From Balamuthia mandrillaris (Eukaryota; Discosea; Longamoebia; Balamuthiidae): a stretch of 64,000 nt of DNA. The position numbers and the translations under genes were made by a program. Under the pieces are notes generated by a model. That model was not told where the DNA came from. It searched no databases and saw only the letters and a list, made by a program, of their open reading frames with translations. Where the stretch lies: positions 191,001 through 255,000 of the forward strand of contig JAVKOQ010000036.1 in the NCBI GenBank assembly GCA_031835245.1, given 5' to 3'. Of this stretch, positions 46,285-57,454 are shown in pieces. The first letter of the stretch is position 1; each line of letters begins with the position of its first letter.

Positions 46285-46711
46285 GAGAGTAGAGAGTAGA
46301 GAGTAGAGAGGTGCATAGCACATAGCCAAAGAAAGAGATGAGAGAAAGGAAGAAAGGGAGAAAGGGAGAAAGAGAAAGAGAAGGAGAAAGAGAGAGAGCC
46401 ATCCAACCCACCTTTGGTGGCCTCAGGGGTGACATCACGAGGAGCAAAGCCAGTCCCACCAGTGGTGAGAATTAGATGGAGCCGCTTCTCGTCCACCCAT
46501 CGCACCAGCAAGTCCCTGATGACGTCCAACTCATCGGGCACAGTTTCCGTCTCCTCTACCTTTTCTTCATCCAACCAAAAGAGAAGGCATTATGAACAAG
46601 GTTTTTACGAAAAACACACCACCACAGACCTTTGCTCCAGCAAGTTGAGACTCCACGATTTGAACCAGCAACGGGCCGCTCTTGTCCTCCGCCTTTCCTC
46701 GCGCCACGCTA
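45843..46711 (-). CDS. Mog/MoaB-type molybdopterin adenylyltransferase, 5' end missing or unresolved
   Basis: Visible exons: complement(join(45843..46026,46124..46205,46412..46559,46630..46711)), about 165 codons, in phase. They cover most of a MogA/Cnx1G/gephyrin G domain: [100 protein letters not shown]. The domain adenylylates molybdopterin before molybdate insertion. The first strand (normally VLTVSDS) should end two bases before 46711 in the spliced message, but no such exon is found upstream. Instead an AT-rich segment with GGATATCCG repeats begins at 46714. The gene may be truncated or have a very long first intron. No MoeA domain is seen. Confidence 0.75.
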
Positions 46712-46713
46712 CT

Positions 46714-46980
46714 CTGCCGGCGGGATATCCGCTCCGGATATCCGGCGGATGTATCCGTACCGTATATCCGCGGATATTCGGTCGGATATCCGCTGTTTTT
46801 ATTTGAAAAACTTTATGATACGGGTTTGAAAAATAATATGATGAGTTCCTTTTTGGGAAGCCACTGACGTCATGCTGCTCCGATTGATTATCGTTGATAA
46901 TTATCAGAAAATTATTATTGGTCTGAAAAATTTTAATTTTATTGCAGTAAAAAAAAAATAACAAGAGAAGGGAGAGATGA
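46714..46980. repeat. AT-rich segment with GGATATCCG palindromic repeats
   Basis: Seven imperfect copies of a (C)GGATATCCG-like palindrome lie in 46723-46793, read as DIR/GYP peptides in several frames. An AT-rich tract follows to about 46980. It adjoins the first visible Mog exon immediately. Composition differs from both flanks, so it may be an inserted repetitive element. The boundaries are approximate. Confidence 0.5.
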
Positions 46981-47906
46981 GTTTGATACGTTGCTGCTCA
47001 TTGCTGCCTAGATCATGTTCGCTACAGAGCCACTTCCTGTGCGCTATGCTCCGTTGAGGTTCATCACCTGCTTTGGAACGGTACTGGCCGCAGCGTCGTT
47101 CTTGTTGGTTGAACTCGGTTCTGCCTGATTCAAGGCCTTCTTTGGAAGGGGCAGAAAGATGAACAGAGAGGGGAATGAAAAGAGAATAAGCAAATAGTTG
47201 TAAAGGTTTTCTTTGCTATGATCACAAACCTCTTCTTACTGACATGCAGAGAAAAAGCGAAAAGCACCAAGTAGAAATGGTCGTTAGGCAAGTGACGCGA
47301 TGGTGAAATAATTGTGAATAAAGTGAGTGCGAATATCAGAAATACAAAGAAAAAGCGCACAGGGACCTACGGTACCAATTGTCAAGTCTTACAAGCAACC
47401 ATGGGAACCATCAACAGAATCTTTTGGGTCTCATCATTTTTTCCTCTCCCAACTGCTCTTTCTTCCTCTGCTTTTTCGACTAAGGCTCTGCCTTGTTTTC
47501 AAGATTTAGATTTTAAATTTTAGAAACTAAAACAGAAAACTAAAATCGGCCGGAGGGGAAAATATGAAACTGACCAATAGGAAGAAACTCCCACGTCACC
47601 GAGATCATGTCCTCTCCCCTCTCTTCTCTCCTCTCTGCTATTGGCTTTCCTAATCGGGACGCTGATTTCCGCCCTCTGGAAGGTTGGCGTCCTGACGAAC
47701 CCTGCATCAGCGTCACGAACAATTTTTTTTTCTTCTTGCTCTCTATTTTTCTTTCCCGTTGTTTGTTCTCTCGTGATATGAAAAGTTTATTTGCGGTGAA
47801 TGTACAATTTTAAAAACATCCTTCAGCTGGAGTGCCAAAAGACTTTAGCTACCACTGTGTGCCGGTCTTGCTTTAACTGGACCGACTTTCCAAAGTCCGT
47901 GCGAGT
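46981..47906. other. Intergenic region between the Mog gene and the second ankyrin array
   Basis: About 925 bases. One minus-strand stretch near 47050-47135 (LNQAEPSSTNKNDAA) looks mildly coding and ends at a possible donor, but it does not supply the missing Mog strand. Plus-strand frames around 47314-47523 and 47607-47813 show no domain. No gene is supported. Confidence 0.35.
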
Positions 47907-48827
47907 TTACTCATCACAAGGGCAGTGGTTGTTCCTGGCCCAACGCAGTACCTCCGAGTGTCCACCCCTGGCTGCGCCGGCGCACGTTCGCTCGTCCCAA
48001 GGACAGTGGTTGTTCCTGGCCCACCTCAGCACCTCCAAGTTTCCACTTTTGGCTGCGCCAGCGCATGTTTGTTCGTCCCAAGGACAATGATTATTTCTGG
48101 CCCACCTCAGCACTTCCAGCTCCCCACTTCTGGCTGCGCCGGCGCACGTTTGCTCGTCCCAAGGGCAGTGGTTGTTCCTGGCCCACCTCAACACCTCCAA
48201 GTTCCCACTTCTGGCTGCGCCGGCGCACGTTCGCTCGTCCCAAGGACAGTGGTTGTTCCTGGCCCATCGCAACACCTCCAAGTTCCCACTTCTGGCTGCG
48301 CCAGCGCATGTTTGTTCGTCCCAAGGACAGTGGTTGTTCCTGGCCCACCTCAGCACCTCCAAGTTTCCACTTTTGGCTGCGCCAGCGCATGTTCGCTCGT
48401 CCCAAGGACAATGATTATTTCTGGCCCACCTCAGCACTTCCAGCTCCCCACTTCTGGCTGCGTCGGCACACGTTCGCTCGTCCCAAGGACAGTGGTTGTT
48501 CCTGGCCCACCTCAACACCTCCAAGTTCCCGCTTTTGGCTGCGCCGGCACACGTTCGCTCGTCCCAAGGGCAGTGGTTGTTTCGGACCCACCTCAGCACT
48601 TCCAAGTCCCCACTTCTGGCTGCGCCGGCACACGTTCGCTCGTCCCAAGGACAGTGGTTGTTCCTGGCCCATCGCAACACCTCCAAGTTCCCACCTCTTG
48701 CCGCGTAGGCGCAGAGGTCTTCGTTCCAAGCCTCGCGTCTGTTGCTTAAACCCTTTTTCAGCGCATCCACGTCGCCGTCCTTTTCGAACGTCTTAAATAG
48801 CTCCTTTACGCTTGTCTGCCTCTGCAT
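47907..48827 (-). CDS. Ankyrin-type 27-residue repeat protein
   Basis: Single exon, 306 residues. After a short head (MQRQTSVKELFKTFEKDGD) come ten near-identical repeats of 27 residues (81 bases), consensus LEVLRWARNNHCPWDERT followed by CAGAARSGN. Copies differ by only a few residues (R/Q, R/K, N/E/D), so the array is young or kept uniform by gene conversion. It belongs to the same repeat class as the array at 42548-43324, but that one is much more diverged. Function is unknown; such arrays are usually interaction scaffolds. TATAAAAG lies 82-89 bases upstream. Because 81 is divisible by three, long antisense frames (47925-48796) are by-products. Confidence 0.85.
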   Translation of the reverse strand: MQRQTSVKELFKTFEKDGDVDALKKGLSNRREAWNEDLCAYAARGGNLEVLRWARNNHCPWDERTCAGAARSGDLEVLRWVRNNHCPWDERTCAGAAKSGNLEVLRWARNNHCPWDERTCADAARSGELEVLRWARNNHCPWDERTCAGAAKSGNLEVLRWARNNHCPWDEQTCAGAARSGNLEVLRWARNNHCPWDERTCAGAARSGNLEVLRWARNNHCPWDEQTCAGAARSGELEVLRWARNNHCPWDEQTCAGAAKSGNLEVLRWARNNHCPWDERTCAGAARGGHSEVLRWARNNHCPCDE

Positions 48828-48908
48828 TAATGTTCTTCCGCAGGTCTGTCTTTTGCGTTCCTAGCTAACCGTGCCACTGGGACTGCTTTGACAGCACGCC
48901 AACAGCGG

Positions 48909-48916
48909 CTTTTATA
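48909..48916 (-). promoter_or_regulatory. TATA box of the second ankyrin-type gene
   Basis: Minus strand TATAAAAG, 82 bases upstream of ATG 48827. GTCGAC lies farther upstream near 49037. Identified by consensus only. Confidence 0.45.
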
Positions 48917-50274
48917 CGCCATTCTTCCTCGCTGCTGTTGGCCTTGCCTCGTGCTGCACAGGATGGCTGAAAAGAATTGGCAAGGGGCAAAAAGACAGCA
49001 AAATATGTCCAGGCGAAGTTCTGCTTTTATCAGCGATGTCGACAAGGACCACCTTCAGAGCGGACCATAGCCTCTCCGCCAAATCAGAAATTTCTCGCCC
49101 ACGAAAAGAGCTAGTCTTCGCACTTTTCGCAGCTGGCTGGCTTTTCGTGTGAACCAAAGCACCCTCAAATACGCACTCATTTTTTTTTTCGCAACAGACC
49201 GCCGTGTCGTGGTTCACCACATAGCTCTTCGAGATTGGGATCACCGCGATAAGCGCACGTTTTGTCCAACCTTGAGTTTATCAGTTGTAGGACATAGTTT
49301 TTAATAAAAGAGCTGTTGTAAAGGTGAGAATCCTTCATGACTTCCAAAGAGCACAGGGATTGCTTGAATTAGACCAGGCCCAGAAGCTGAAACAGGATGA
49401 GTCAACACATAAAGTCGAGATGCTTGCCCTGCATGGCATTATCCCGATAGAATATATGGCACGACAAGAAAAGATGATTGGACAATGCGTCCCTTTCACG
49501 CGTTACACAGACTCCCATTCTCCGCAATCCTGCGCAGGTATCCTCGCTACGCACCATCATCACGACAATGATGTCATCCGATGGAGCTTATCGTGAGGAG
49601 CGGGAACAACGACGATATCATCTCGCGAACGGACGCTTGGGGCAATGAATTTAATGTCGACAAATCATGGGTTTGATTTTTTGTCGATGTGTCAGATCTC
49701 TGCAGAGAGGACATTGAAAACTGACCAACCAAGTATCAAACAAATTGATATGTCGACGAAAACGAAATTCCGCGTAGCCCGAACAGAAAAGAAAACGAAA
49801 AGCAAAAGAAGGAGAAGGCAGAGGCCCACTTTGCGTTTCACACAAACCGACGACGACGACTGCCCAACTCGATGTTCTTTCTTGTGGCCAATCATGCCGC
49901 CTTTTTTTCCTTGTTTGAAAAGGTTTCGCCAAATGTTTCTGTTCGCCCAAAATTTGCTTTTTGAGGGTTGAAGCCGCCGTTATGTTTTCTATTCCATTCG
50001 CATTTCCGGTTCGTTTTCTCCGTTCTTCCTTTCAAAAACACCGCTGCCCTGACTTCTTTGTCTCAGCTGGCCTGGAGGGTTTAACGTCTCGTTTTCTGTT
50101 CTCTGTTCTCTCATTTCAAAAGAAAACAAAACACAAACACAACCATTGTTTTGGCTGCGCCTCAAAGCTAACCACAAACCTTGTTTTTGTTGTTGTTGTG
50201 AAGTTTGCTTATACCACAGGGCATTTGAAGAACCTCCTGCTCCTGCTTTTCTTCTGCTTTTTTTTTGGCTGTGC
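48917..50274. other. Intergenic region with weak ORFs
   Basis: About 1.36 kb. A plus-strand frame at 49324-49596 (LLELDQAQKLKQDESTHKVE) looks mildly coding, with a helical, charged composition, but has no partner exon or recognised domain. It could be a gene remnant. Another (49645-49971) begins at a basic stretch. GTCGAC motifs occur near 49037, 49659 and 49752. No firm gene. Confidence 0.35.
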
Positions 50275-50729
50275 ATGTTTTTTTGGTTAGTGTTGATAGT
50301 GGTTGGACTGTCTGGCTTCCTAGCTCTATTCCTCATTTACCTTTACTTCCACTGCCTTGCCAAGATTCAGGTTTGTTTCTCTCTCTTCTTCCCTTGTGGT
50401 GGTGTTGTCGTTCTTCTTGCTCTGCTTCTTGTTCTTGTTCTTCTTCCTCCTCCTCTCCTCTCCTCTCCTCTTCTCCTGCTTCTTGTGATTCTTCCTGTTG
50501 TTCTTCTCCTCCTCTTCGTTCTTCCTCTTGGGTTTCTCTGTCTCAACAACATAAACAACAGGCTGATCGAGAAGGAGAAGAAGGCCTCGAAGACGAACCA
50601 GAAGAAGAAGAATCATCAACGGACGAAGACGAGGACTACTTTGACAAACAACAACAAGAGCGCTACGAAGCACCCTCCCCGCCTCACTTTTACCAAAAGG
50701 AACCAATTCATCACTCCGTCTCCGTATGA
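50275..50729 (+). CDS. One-transmembrane acidic microprotein
   Basis: Model: join(50275..50370,50562..50729), 87 residues. Exon 1 encodes a single membrane span (FFWLVLIVVGLSGFLALFLI) and CLAKIQ. Exon 2 gives an acidic cytosolic or lumenal tail (ADREGEEGLEDEPEEEESS, DEDEDYFDKQQ) ending HHSVSV. The join is in phase 0 with good splice sites. No family is recognised. Its TGA overlaps the ATG of the DHCR7 gene in ATGA. Confidence 0.55.
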
Positions 50730-52507
50730 CAACTTCTCTTTTCTCCTCCTCAGCAACGGCAGCAACAACCACAATGCCAGTTCCCTCTGACCTTTTGCGT
50801 ACTCGTAAACGTTCTCCCAACAACAGTACTCATGGACCTTCTCCTTCTTCTTCCTCTTCTTCTTTCCCATGTAAGAACAAGATCAAAAGCAGCAGCTCAC
50901 CCAAACTAACAAAGAAGAAAGCACAGCAATGGGGAGTGGACACGAGCGCTATGGGATTTGTGAAGGACGACCTCTCGGGATGGCTTTGCAGCTTGTTGGT
51001 GCTGGTGCTCATCCCAGTGGTCATGTTCGGCTATTGGTTCTCCTGCGAGGAGCACAACTGCAGCATTCTCTCCGCTGCGCTATCTCCTCTCTTCGGGAGT
51101 GAAGAAGGAACGATGAAAAGCATAGCGGATTACATTCCGAGGCCAACGGCCAAAGCGTGGCTGATGGCCATCACTTGGATACTCTTTCAGGCTGCGTTGT
51201 TCCGTTTCTTACCTGGAAGACCGACCAAGGGACAGCCAACACCAACCGGAAACGTGCTCCTCTATAATATCAACGGCATCCAAGCGTTAGTTGTGACGTT
51301 GGCAACATTCTTGATTGCCTCGTTTGGATTGGGACTGTTTCCTGCTTCCATCATTTATCACAACTATGGGCCTTTGCTGTCGGTGGCGTCTATATTGGGA
51401 TTCGGGTTGAGCGCTGTTATGTTGCTCAAGGGCACGTTCTTCCCAACGAACTCGGATGTGTTAAGGAAAGGAACTGTTTTGTATCGGTTCTTCCAGGGCA
51501 CCGAATTGAATCCCAGGTTGGTCATTTTCCTTCTCTTTTCTTCTCTGGTTTACCAAGCTAAACGGTTCCACCAACAGAATTGGCAACTTTGATCTGAAGT
51601 TGTTCTTTATTGGGAGAGTTGGAATGATGGCATGGCCTGTCATGAACCTCTCCTACCTCGCTGCTCAGTACGAGATGAACCTATCTCAGCTCTTGCAACA
51701 ACAAGAGCAAGCCATGTCGCTCGATGAAGTTGTTGCTCCTGCCGTCAACGTTCACCTCGAATCCGGCGAGCTTATCTTTGGAGTGAGCAACGCAATGCTA
51801 TTGGTCTTCGTGTTGCAGATGTTTTACATCGTGGACTTCTTCGTGAAAGAGGCGTGGTACCTCTCCACTCTCGATATTATGCTTGACCATTTCGGATTTT
51901 ACCTGTGCTATGGCTCTTGCGTTGGTATTCCGTTTACCTACACACTCCAGGTACTGTGGTCTTCCTATCAATTTCCTTGTTTTGCTTTCTTCTGACACAA
52001 GGCAACAAAAAGTGTTATTACCTGGCATCGATGAGCGATCCAACCAAATCCGCTTCCTCTCTGATCATTAACTGGGAGGGATGGCAAGCCCTTGCCATCC
52101 TTCTCCTCGGTCTCAGCAGCTACGTCCTCTTCCGTCTTAGCAACAACCAACGTCTCGCCTTTCGCGCGAGCGGCGGTCGCTCCAAGATTTGGGGTCGGCC
52201 TCCTCGCTTCGTGCGAGCCCCCTATCGCACCGCTTCCGGGGAGTGCAGAGAAAACTTGTTGTTGGCCTCCGGTTATTGGGGACTGGCGAGACACTTCAAC
52301 TATCTGGTCGATCTCGTTCAGAGCTTCACTTTTGGACTGTGTTGTGGCTTCCATCACATCATGCCGCATTCCTACACGTTCATCATGTTGGGATTGCTGT
52401 TGCACAGAGCGGCTCGTGATGAGAGGAGGTGCTCGTTGAAGTACGGAGAGGCCTGGAAGGAGTATTGCCGATTGGTGCCTGCTGTCCTTATTCCCAAAGT
52501 TTACTGA
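50726..52507 (+). CDS. DHCR7: 7-dehydrocholesterol reductase-like sterol reductase
   Basis: Model: join(50726..51516,51578..51950,52013..52507), 552 residues, in phase. It is an ERG4/ERG24/DHCR7-family polytopic membrane reductase. Key blocks are GTELNPRIGNFDLKLFFIGR, LASGYWGLARHFNYLVDLVQ and CSLKYGEAWKEYCRLVPAVL. GTELNPRIG and the LPxxY-like CGFHHIMPHSY region fit DHCR7 (sterol delta-7 reductase) better than delta-14 reductase. It reduces the 7,8 double bond of sterols with NADPH in the ER. The N-terminal 80 residues are Ser/Lys-rich and disordered. The start at 50726 overlaps the stop of the upstream microprotein; ATG 50774 (MPVPSDLL) is an alternative. Confidence 0.9.
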
Positions 52508-52593
52508 CCTCCTTGCAATTTTGACTTCCTGTGTGTCAGTTTGAACAACAAAATACAAAGCATGTCTTAAAGCAAGAAGAGAGAATGAGAAAG

Positions 52594-52634
<41 letters not shown>

Positions 52635-52736
52635 CAAACAGACAGAAGACAGGTACAGAAAAAGCATTTTTAGAATGGCAACTAGCGGAAAGAAAAATAT
52701 AAAAAACAAAACAGAAAGCAAAAAAAGAGTGAAACA

Positions 52737-53049
52737 TCAGAATCCAGCAAAGTCAGCGAAGCGCTGAATAAGAGATTTCGCCGCGATGAAGTTCGCTTTG
52801 CTAGAACTCCCCATGGAGCTTGAAAGCTTGCTGCTGCCAGCGATGGAAGAGGACAACGAAGGGGCCTTTCCTCCAATAGACTTGTTCAATGATGCAGTAG
52901 ACTTTTTGAGGTGGATCGGGTTCATTTTGTGGGCGTACTTGGGGATGGCTGGTATTGTCACACCATCCCCGATGCCGCTGAAGCATGCAATAGGATACAC
53001 ATCCTCTCCGGCTGAAAAGTCTATAACAACGTTTTGTTAACCAATCAGT

Positions 53050-53086
<37 letters not shown>

Positions 53087-53957
53087 GTACTGGCAGTTGT
53101 AGTGTGAATGGAGCTTCCGTTCTTGTACCATTTGATAGTCTTGGCCTCAACATCAACTTGAATGCCGAGCACGTCAGAGGCACCGTAGTTAGAGATGTAG
53201 GTCGTGGAACCCGCATTGTAGATTTGTCCGCTGTTATACCATGTCCAACTGCATCATCCATCAGTAGTATATAATACGGTTATGGCCAAATGAAATATAG
53301 AAGAGGTATATGATAAATATACAGTGAGAAAAATATGGTGATAATTATAAGGAGATCGTAAAGCCAGAAGGAGAGAAAAAGTAAGAGGTGACATACGCGT
53401 TGCCATAAGTTCCGGCATAACATGACCTGATAACATCTCCACAAACTACACCAAGCATAACGCTAGAGCATTGGTTCAACTGGAACTCTATCTGGTTTCT
53501 GAAGGGAGTGAAAGGTTGCAGGCAGCGAACATTGGTCCAGCTGCCAGTTCCAGTGTGAGTGACTGTATACTTGTCATCGCTGATGTTGATGCCAGGGCCA
53601 CACTTGTCCGTGTCGAAGCTAAAACCGGATCTCCTCTTGATTCTTGGATGATCTTCATCCAAGCTCTTGTCGTAGACAAAGTACCTATAAGCCTCGTGCA
53701 ACAGCTCTTGGACAACCGGTAGGTGTTGCAACGTTTCGTCCGCTTCTACCATTTGGTTGAGGTATTGTGGCGGCATGACCGGGAAGCGTACCAGCGGCAG
53801 CAGAGTGCTCAATACACCGTCTCGAAGCTGAGGATCCTCTTTCAGCCATTGGTTAGCATACCGGATTACTCCTTCGTACAATTGTTGCTCTGATCTGTGG
53901 ATGGAGAGGAGGGAGGGGGAGAGAGGGAGAGAGGGGGGGGGAGAGAGGGAGAAGGAT

Positions 53958-54002
<45 letters not shown>

Positions 54003-55008
54003 AGGGAGGGAGGGAGGGAGGGAGGGAGCAGTGAGTAGTTGAAAGGACATAGTGGAGAGCAAAAGATAAGCACCTGATTTGAATTTCATCAGTCTGCATG
54101 ATTTCAGCCCACATGGGCAATGACATCTCCAACAGTCGGTCATCGTCCAACAGTTCTCCAAATTGAGTGGCAAGGTATTCAGCACATGCTGCCTTCAGGG
54201 TGTCCACTTTGAATTGGTCAACCACTTCCAAGAACAGAACTATGTTTCTTGGTCCCACTATTTCTGCCAAGATAGAACCGCATGCCTCCTACCCTCATGT
54301 TAGTGTTGGGAAGAGAGGTATTGTGGTTGGTGAGAAACAAAGAAGAAATAAGAACAAAAAGACAAAAAACAAACGAACCTTGAGACTATCAATATCGTAG
54401 TACGAGGAGAGAGCAACGACCGACAAGATGTTCGTGCCGTTGACAAAGTCCATTTCTCCAGTATACATATACGCGATCATGTGCTTGAAGGTCTCATAGT
54501 CCTCCGGGTCCACCGACACCGGCAACTCTTCCAACGTGCTGGTGATATTCTTTTCATCAGCCAACCCATCTCACAAGAAAAAAAACCAAATAAACAAAAA
54601 CAAAAAAATAAAAAACAAAAAAAAAAATAAAAAACAAAACAAAAAAATAAAAAAAAATAAAAAAAAATAAAACAAAAATCTAAAAAAAAAAAGAAGGAAA
54701 AAAAACCTTTCTTGCCAAACGCCTCCCAACATGGACCGAAAGGTCTCGCTCCACAGACACAAGACCATGCGATGACATTTGATCTTCTCAGAGCCGACCA
54801 CCAGCGTGAGGTCGCTCAAAAAGTCGTTCTTGTGCAGCGCTTTGAAGCCGGGGAAGAGGCTGTGGGCAAAGCGGTTGGCATCAAATGTTCCTTTCTCCCT
54901 TTCAGGCAGGATCAGGCCGGCCTCTTCTGATCCTCCTTGTGCGGCTTTGAGCTTCTCCTTTCCTTTGCCTTCCATTTTGTTTTTTTTTCTCCCTCTTTCT
55001 TTCTTCAT
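52737..55008 (-). CDS. BTB/BACK/SPRY protein, likely Cullin-3 adaptor
   Basis: Model: complement(join(52737..53020,53091..53248,53397..53894,54074..54288,54379..54538,54707..55008)), 538 residues, six exons in phase. Order: BTB (FLSDLTLVVGSEKIKCHRMV, FRSMLGGVWQES, FKHMIAYMYTGEMDF); BACK (CAEYLATQFGELLDDDRLLE, GVIRYANQWLKEDP); then a SPRY/B30.2-like beta domain (SVMLGVVCGD, YAGTYGNAWTWYNSG, VLGIQVDVEAKTIKWYKNG) and a Ser/Lys-rich tail. BTB-BACK proteins bind Cullin-3 and present substrates captured by the C-terminal domain. The start may instead be ATG 54975. GTCGACAAAG lies at 55098. Introns carry (GA)n and (GGGA)n on the plus strand. Confidence 0.87.
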
Positions 55009-55134
55009 CCCTTCTTTCTCCTTTCTTTTTTTTTTTTTTATTTTTTATTTTAATTTCTTATTTTTTTAGTCAAATTTTTCTGTGATTCAAATTACTGTCG
55101 ACAAAGAATGTTTGTAATTCCAAAAATGTCCTTT

Positions 55135-55249
55135 ATTTATTTCTTTTCTTTCTTTTCTTTCTTTTTTTCTTTCTTTCTTTCTTTTTTTTTTCTTTTCTTT
55201 TCTTCTTTTCTTTTTCTTATCTTTTCTTTTCTTTCTTTCTTTTCTTTTC
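55135..55249. repeat. (TTTC)n-rich tract ending at a stop codon
   Basis: About 110 bases of TTTC/TTTTC repeats lie directly downstream of the cysteine synthase-like gene. The tract runs into the TGA stop (55248-55250 on the minus strand). Confidence 0.85.
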
Positions 55250-55977
55250 AAGAGGAATGCAGATTGAGACGTTCCACCTCGTCCAAGAAAGAAAGGTCGG
55301 ATGGCAGGGGATCAGCCACGGTCAAGCCTTTTTCTTTCAACCACTCCCCGTCATACAGCTTGGAGGCATACCTCTCTCCTCCATCACAGAGAAAGGTGAC
55401 GATGCAATGGCCAGGCCCCATCTTCTTTGCCAAGAGATAAGCGGCCACCACGTTCAATGCCCCGCTGCCGCCAGTGTAGATGCCCTCACGGTGGAGCAGG
55501 TAATGGGCCATCGTTACTGCCGCGCGGTCGTCCACGCACTCAAAGAGGCCATCTATCTTGGCCTGTGCTAAGTTCTTGTATAACAAACTACTTCCTGTAA
55601 AAGAATTATCAGAAGATAAAGCAGAAAGAGGAGAGAGACAGAGAGCGAGAGAATAAAAGCAAACAGAGAAAACGAACCAATGCCTTCCATGTTGGATGGT
55701 TTGTTCTTCTCTTTCTCCTCCGATGTTTTTTCTCGAAGCTGCCACCGCAATACTCCTTTTTTCTTTTCGCCATCTTCAGCTTCATCGTTGGGGGTAACCT
55801 GATCAGCAGTAATGCCAGAGCTTTGCAAGTTCATGAGATAGACTTGCACGTCTGGATTCTTTTCTTTGAGGTAGTGGGATGTGCCTGCTATGGTGCCGCC
55901 CGTTCCAGCTGCCAACGCCACCCCATCCACTTTGCCTTGCGTCTGTTGCCATATCTCTATCCAAAACAAATAAGAAG

Positions 55978-56027
<50 letters not shown>

Positions 56028-56624
56028 GAGTGAGACGAAATACCAGGTCCAGTGGTGTGATAGTGAGCACGCATGTTGGCGAGGTTGTTGAACTGATCGG
56101 TAAAGAAGGCATTCATTTCCTTTGCCTTTCGCCTTCCCACCTGCTGAAAGTGTTCTGTGTAGCCATTATCTTAGTTAATATTCTTATTTCCACCCTCTTG
56201 TCCCAGTTCTCTCTACTGCTCTTTTCTCTCCAGAGCACTTCTGCTCTCTTTTTGTCTTCAGTTCTTTCTCTCTTTTTACCGGGATCATCGGGAGGGACAG
56301 GAGGACAGCACACAGTCTGAGCGCCAAGCCTTTGCAGGACTTGTACTTTCTCTTGGGAGGTGCTAGCTGAGCATGTAAACAGGCACTTGTAACCCCTTTC
56401 GTTGGCGATGTGGACAAGCCCTATCCCTGTGTTGCCTGCTGTTGCTTCCACGATCCATCCTTTTACAAAGTAGAAAGCAGACGAAAGAAGAAGAACAAGA
56501 ACAAGAACAAGAAGAACAACAAGAAGAACAACAAGAAGAAGAAGAAGAAGAACAAGAAGCAGAAGAACAAGAAGAAGATGACGACGATGACGACGACAAC
56601 AACAAGAACAGCAGAGAGAAGAGA

Positions 56625-56668
<44 letters not shown>

Positions 56669-57053
56669 GAGAACGAGAGAACCTGAGAAGAGAGAAGCAG
56701 AAAACCATGAAGACAAGAGAAGAGAGTGAGAACAAATACAAACCACCAGGAGTAAGAAGGCCTTGTTGCTCTGCTTCGTTGATCATGTACAACGCAGCAC
56801 GGTCCTTTACGCTGCCGCCTGGGTTCATCCACTCTGCTTTTGCTGTTTACGTAACACGTAACACCACCACTGACTCATCAGTTTAAAGATGCTGCAGTCT
56901 CTATGAGGAGATGAGAAGCGAACCTAGAATTTGACAGCCAGTGGCTTCCGAGATGGTTCGCAGGCGGATCAAAGGGGTGCAGCCGATCGCCCCAGAGAAC
57001 CCCTCGCAAACGGGTGGAGCTTCTCTCTGTTGCTTCTGCGCTGCTCCTTCCAT
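55248..57053 (-). CDS. Cysteine synthase-like PLP enzyme
   Basis: Model: complement(join(55248..55594,55678..55956,56044..56154,56280..56459,56747..56842,56924..57053)), 380 residues, six exons in phase. It is a fold-type II PLP enzyme: [25 protein letters not shown] (Lys binds PLP), [11 protein letters not shown] (substrate loop), [16 protein letters not shown] (phosphate loop), [13 protein letters not shown]. It resembles the fungal and protist cysteine synthase 2 group more than cystathionine beta-synthase, and no CBS regulatory domain is present. It would make cysteine from O-acetylserine and sulfide, or act on related substrates. Exon 55678..55956 includes a charged insertion ([11 protein letters not shown] through [10 protein letters not shown]). 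Introns are filled with (GA)n, AAGAAC and related repeats. Confidence 0.88.
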
Positions 57054-57454
57054 CTCCCTCCCTCTTTGTTTATTTTAAAAAAAAAAACTGCAAAAAAAAG
57101 CAAAAAAAAAAAAGGTTCTCTTTTGTTACACTACAGCACAAGAAGATGAAGAAGAAGAAGAAGAAAGAAGAAGAAGAAGAAGAAGAAGAAGAAGAAGAAG
57201 AAGAAGAAGAAGAAGAAGAAGAAGAAGAAGAAAGAAGAAGAAGAAGAAGAAGAAGAAGAAGAAGAAGAAGAAGAAGAAGAAGAAGAACAAGAAGAAAAAG
57301 AAGAAGAAGAAGAAGAAGAAGAAGAAGAAAGAAGAAGAAGAACAAGAAGAAGAAGAAGAAGAAGAAGAAGAAGAACAAGAGGAAGAAGAAGAAGAACAAG
57401 AAGAAGAAGAAGAAGAAGAAGAAGAAGAACAAGAAGAAGAAAGAACAAAGGTAC
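57054..57454. repeat. (GAA)n microsatellite block between two minus-strand genes
   Basis: From 57138 to about 57448 the plus strand is almost pure GAA triplets with occasional CAA, GAAA and GGA. It gives poly-Glu, poly-Lys or poly-Arg frames on one strand and poly-Ser, Leu or Phe on the other. A-rich runs fill the part next to the cysteine synthase-like start. No gene is present. Confidence 0.9.

Noticed and set aside
46640-46680. tRNA-like GGTTCAAATC box on the minus strand
   Set aside because: No matching acceptor stem or anticodon arm. The sequence encodes LLVQIVESQ in the Mog domain.
47925-48796. Two long plus-strand frames opposite the second ankyrin array
   Set aside because: The 81-base period keeps every frame open once it lacks a stop. 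The repeats make sense only on the minus strand.
50724-50753. A 30-base intron joining the microprotein to DHCR7
   Set aside because: It is far shorter than other introns here and would put the DHCR7 region out of frame.
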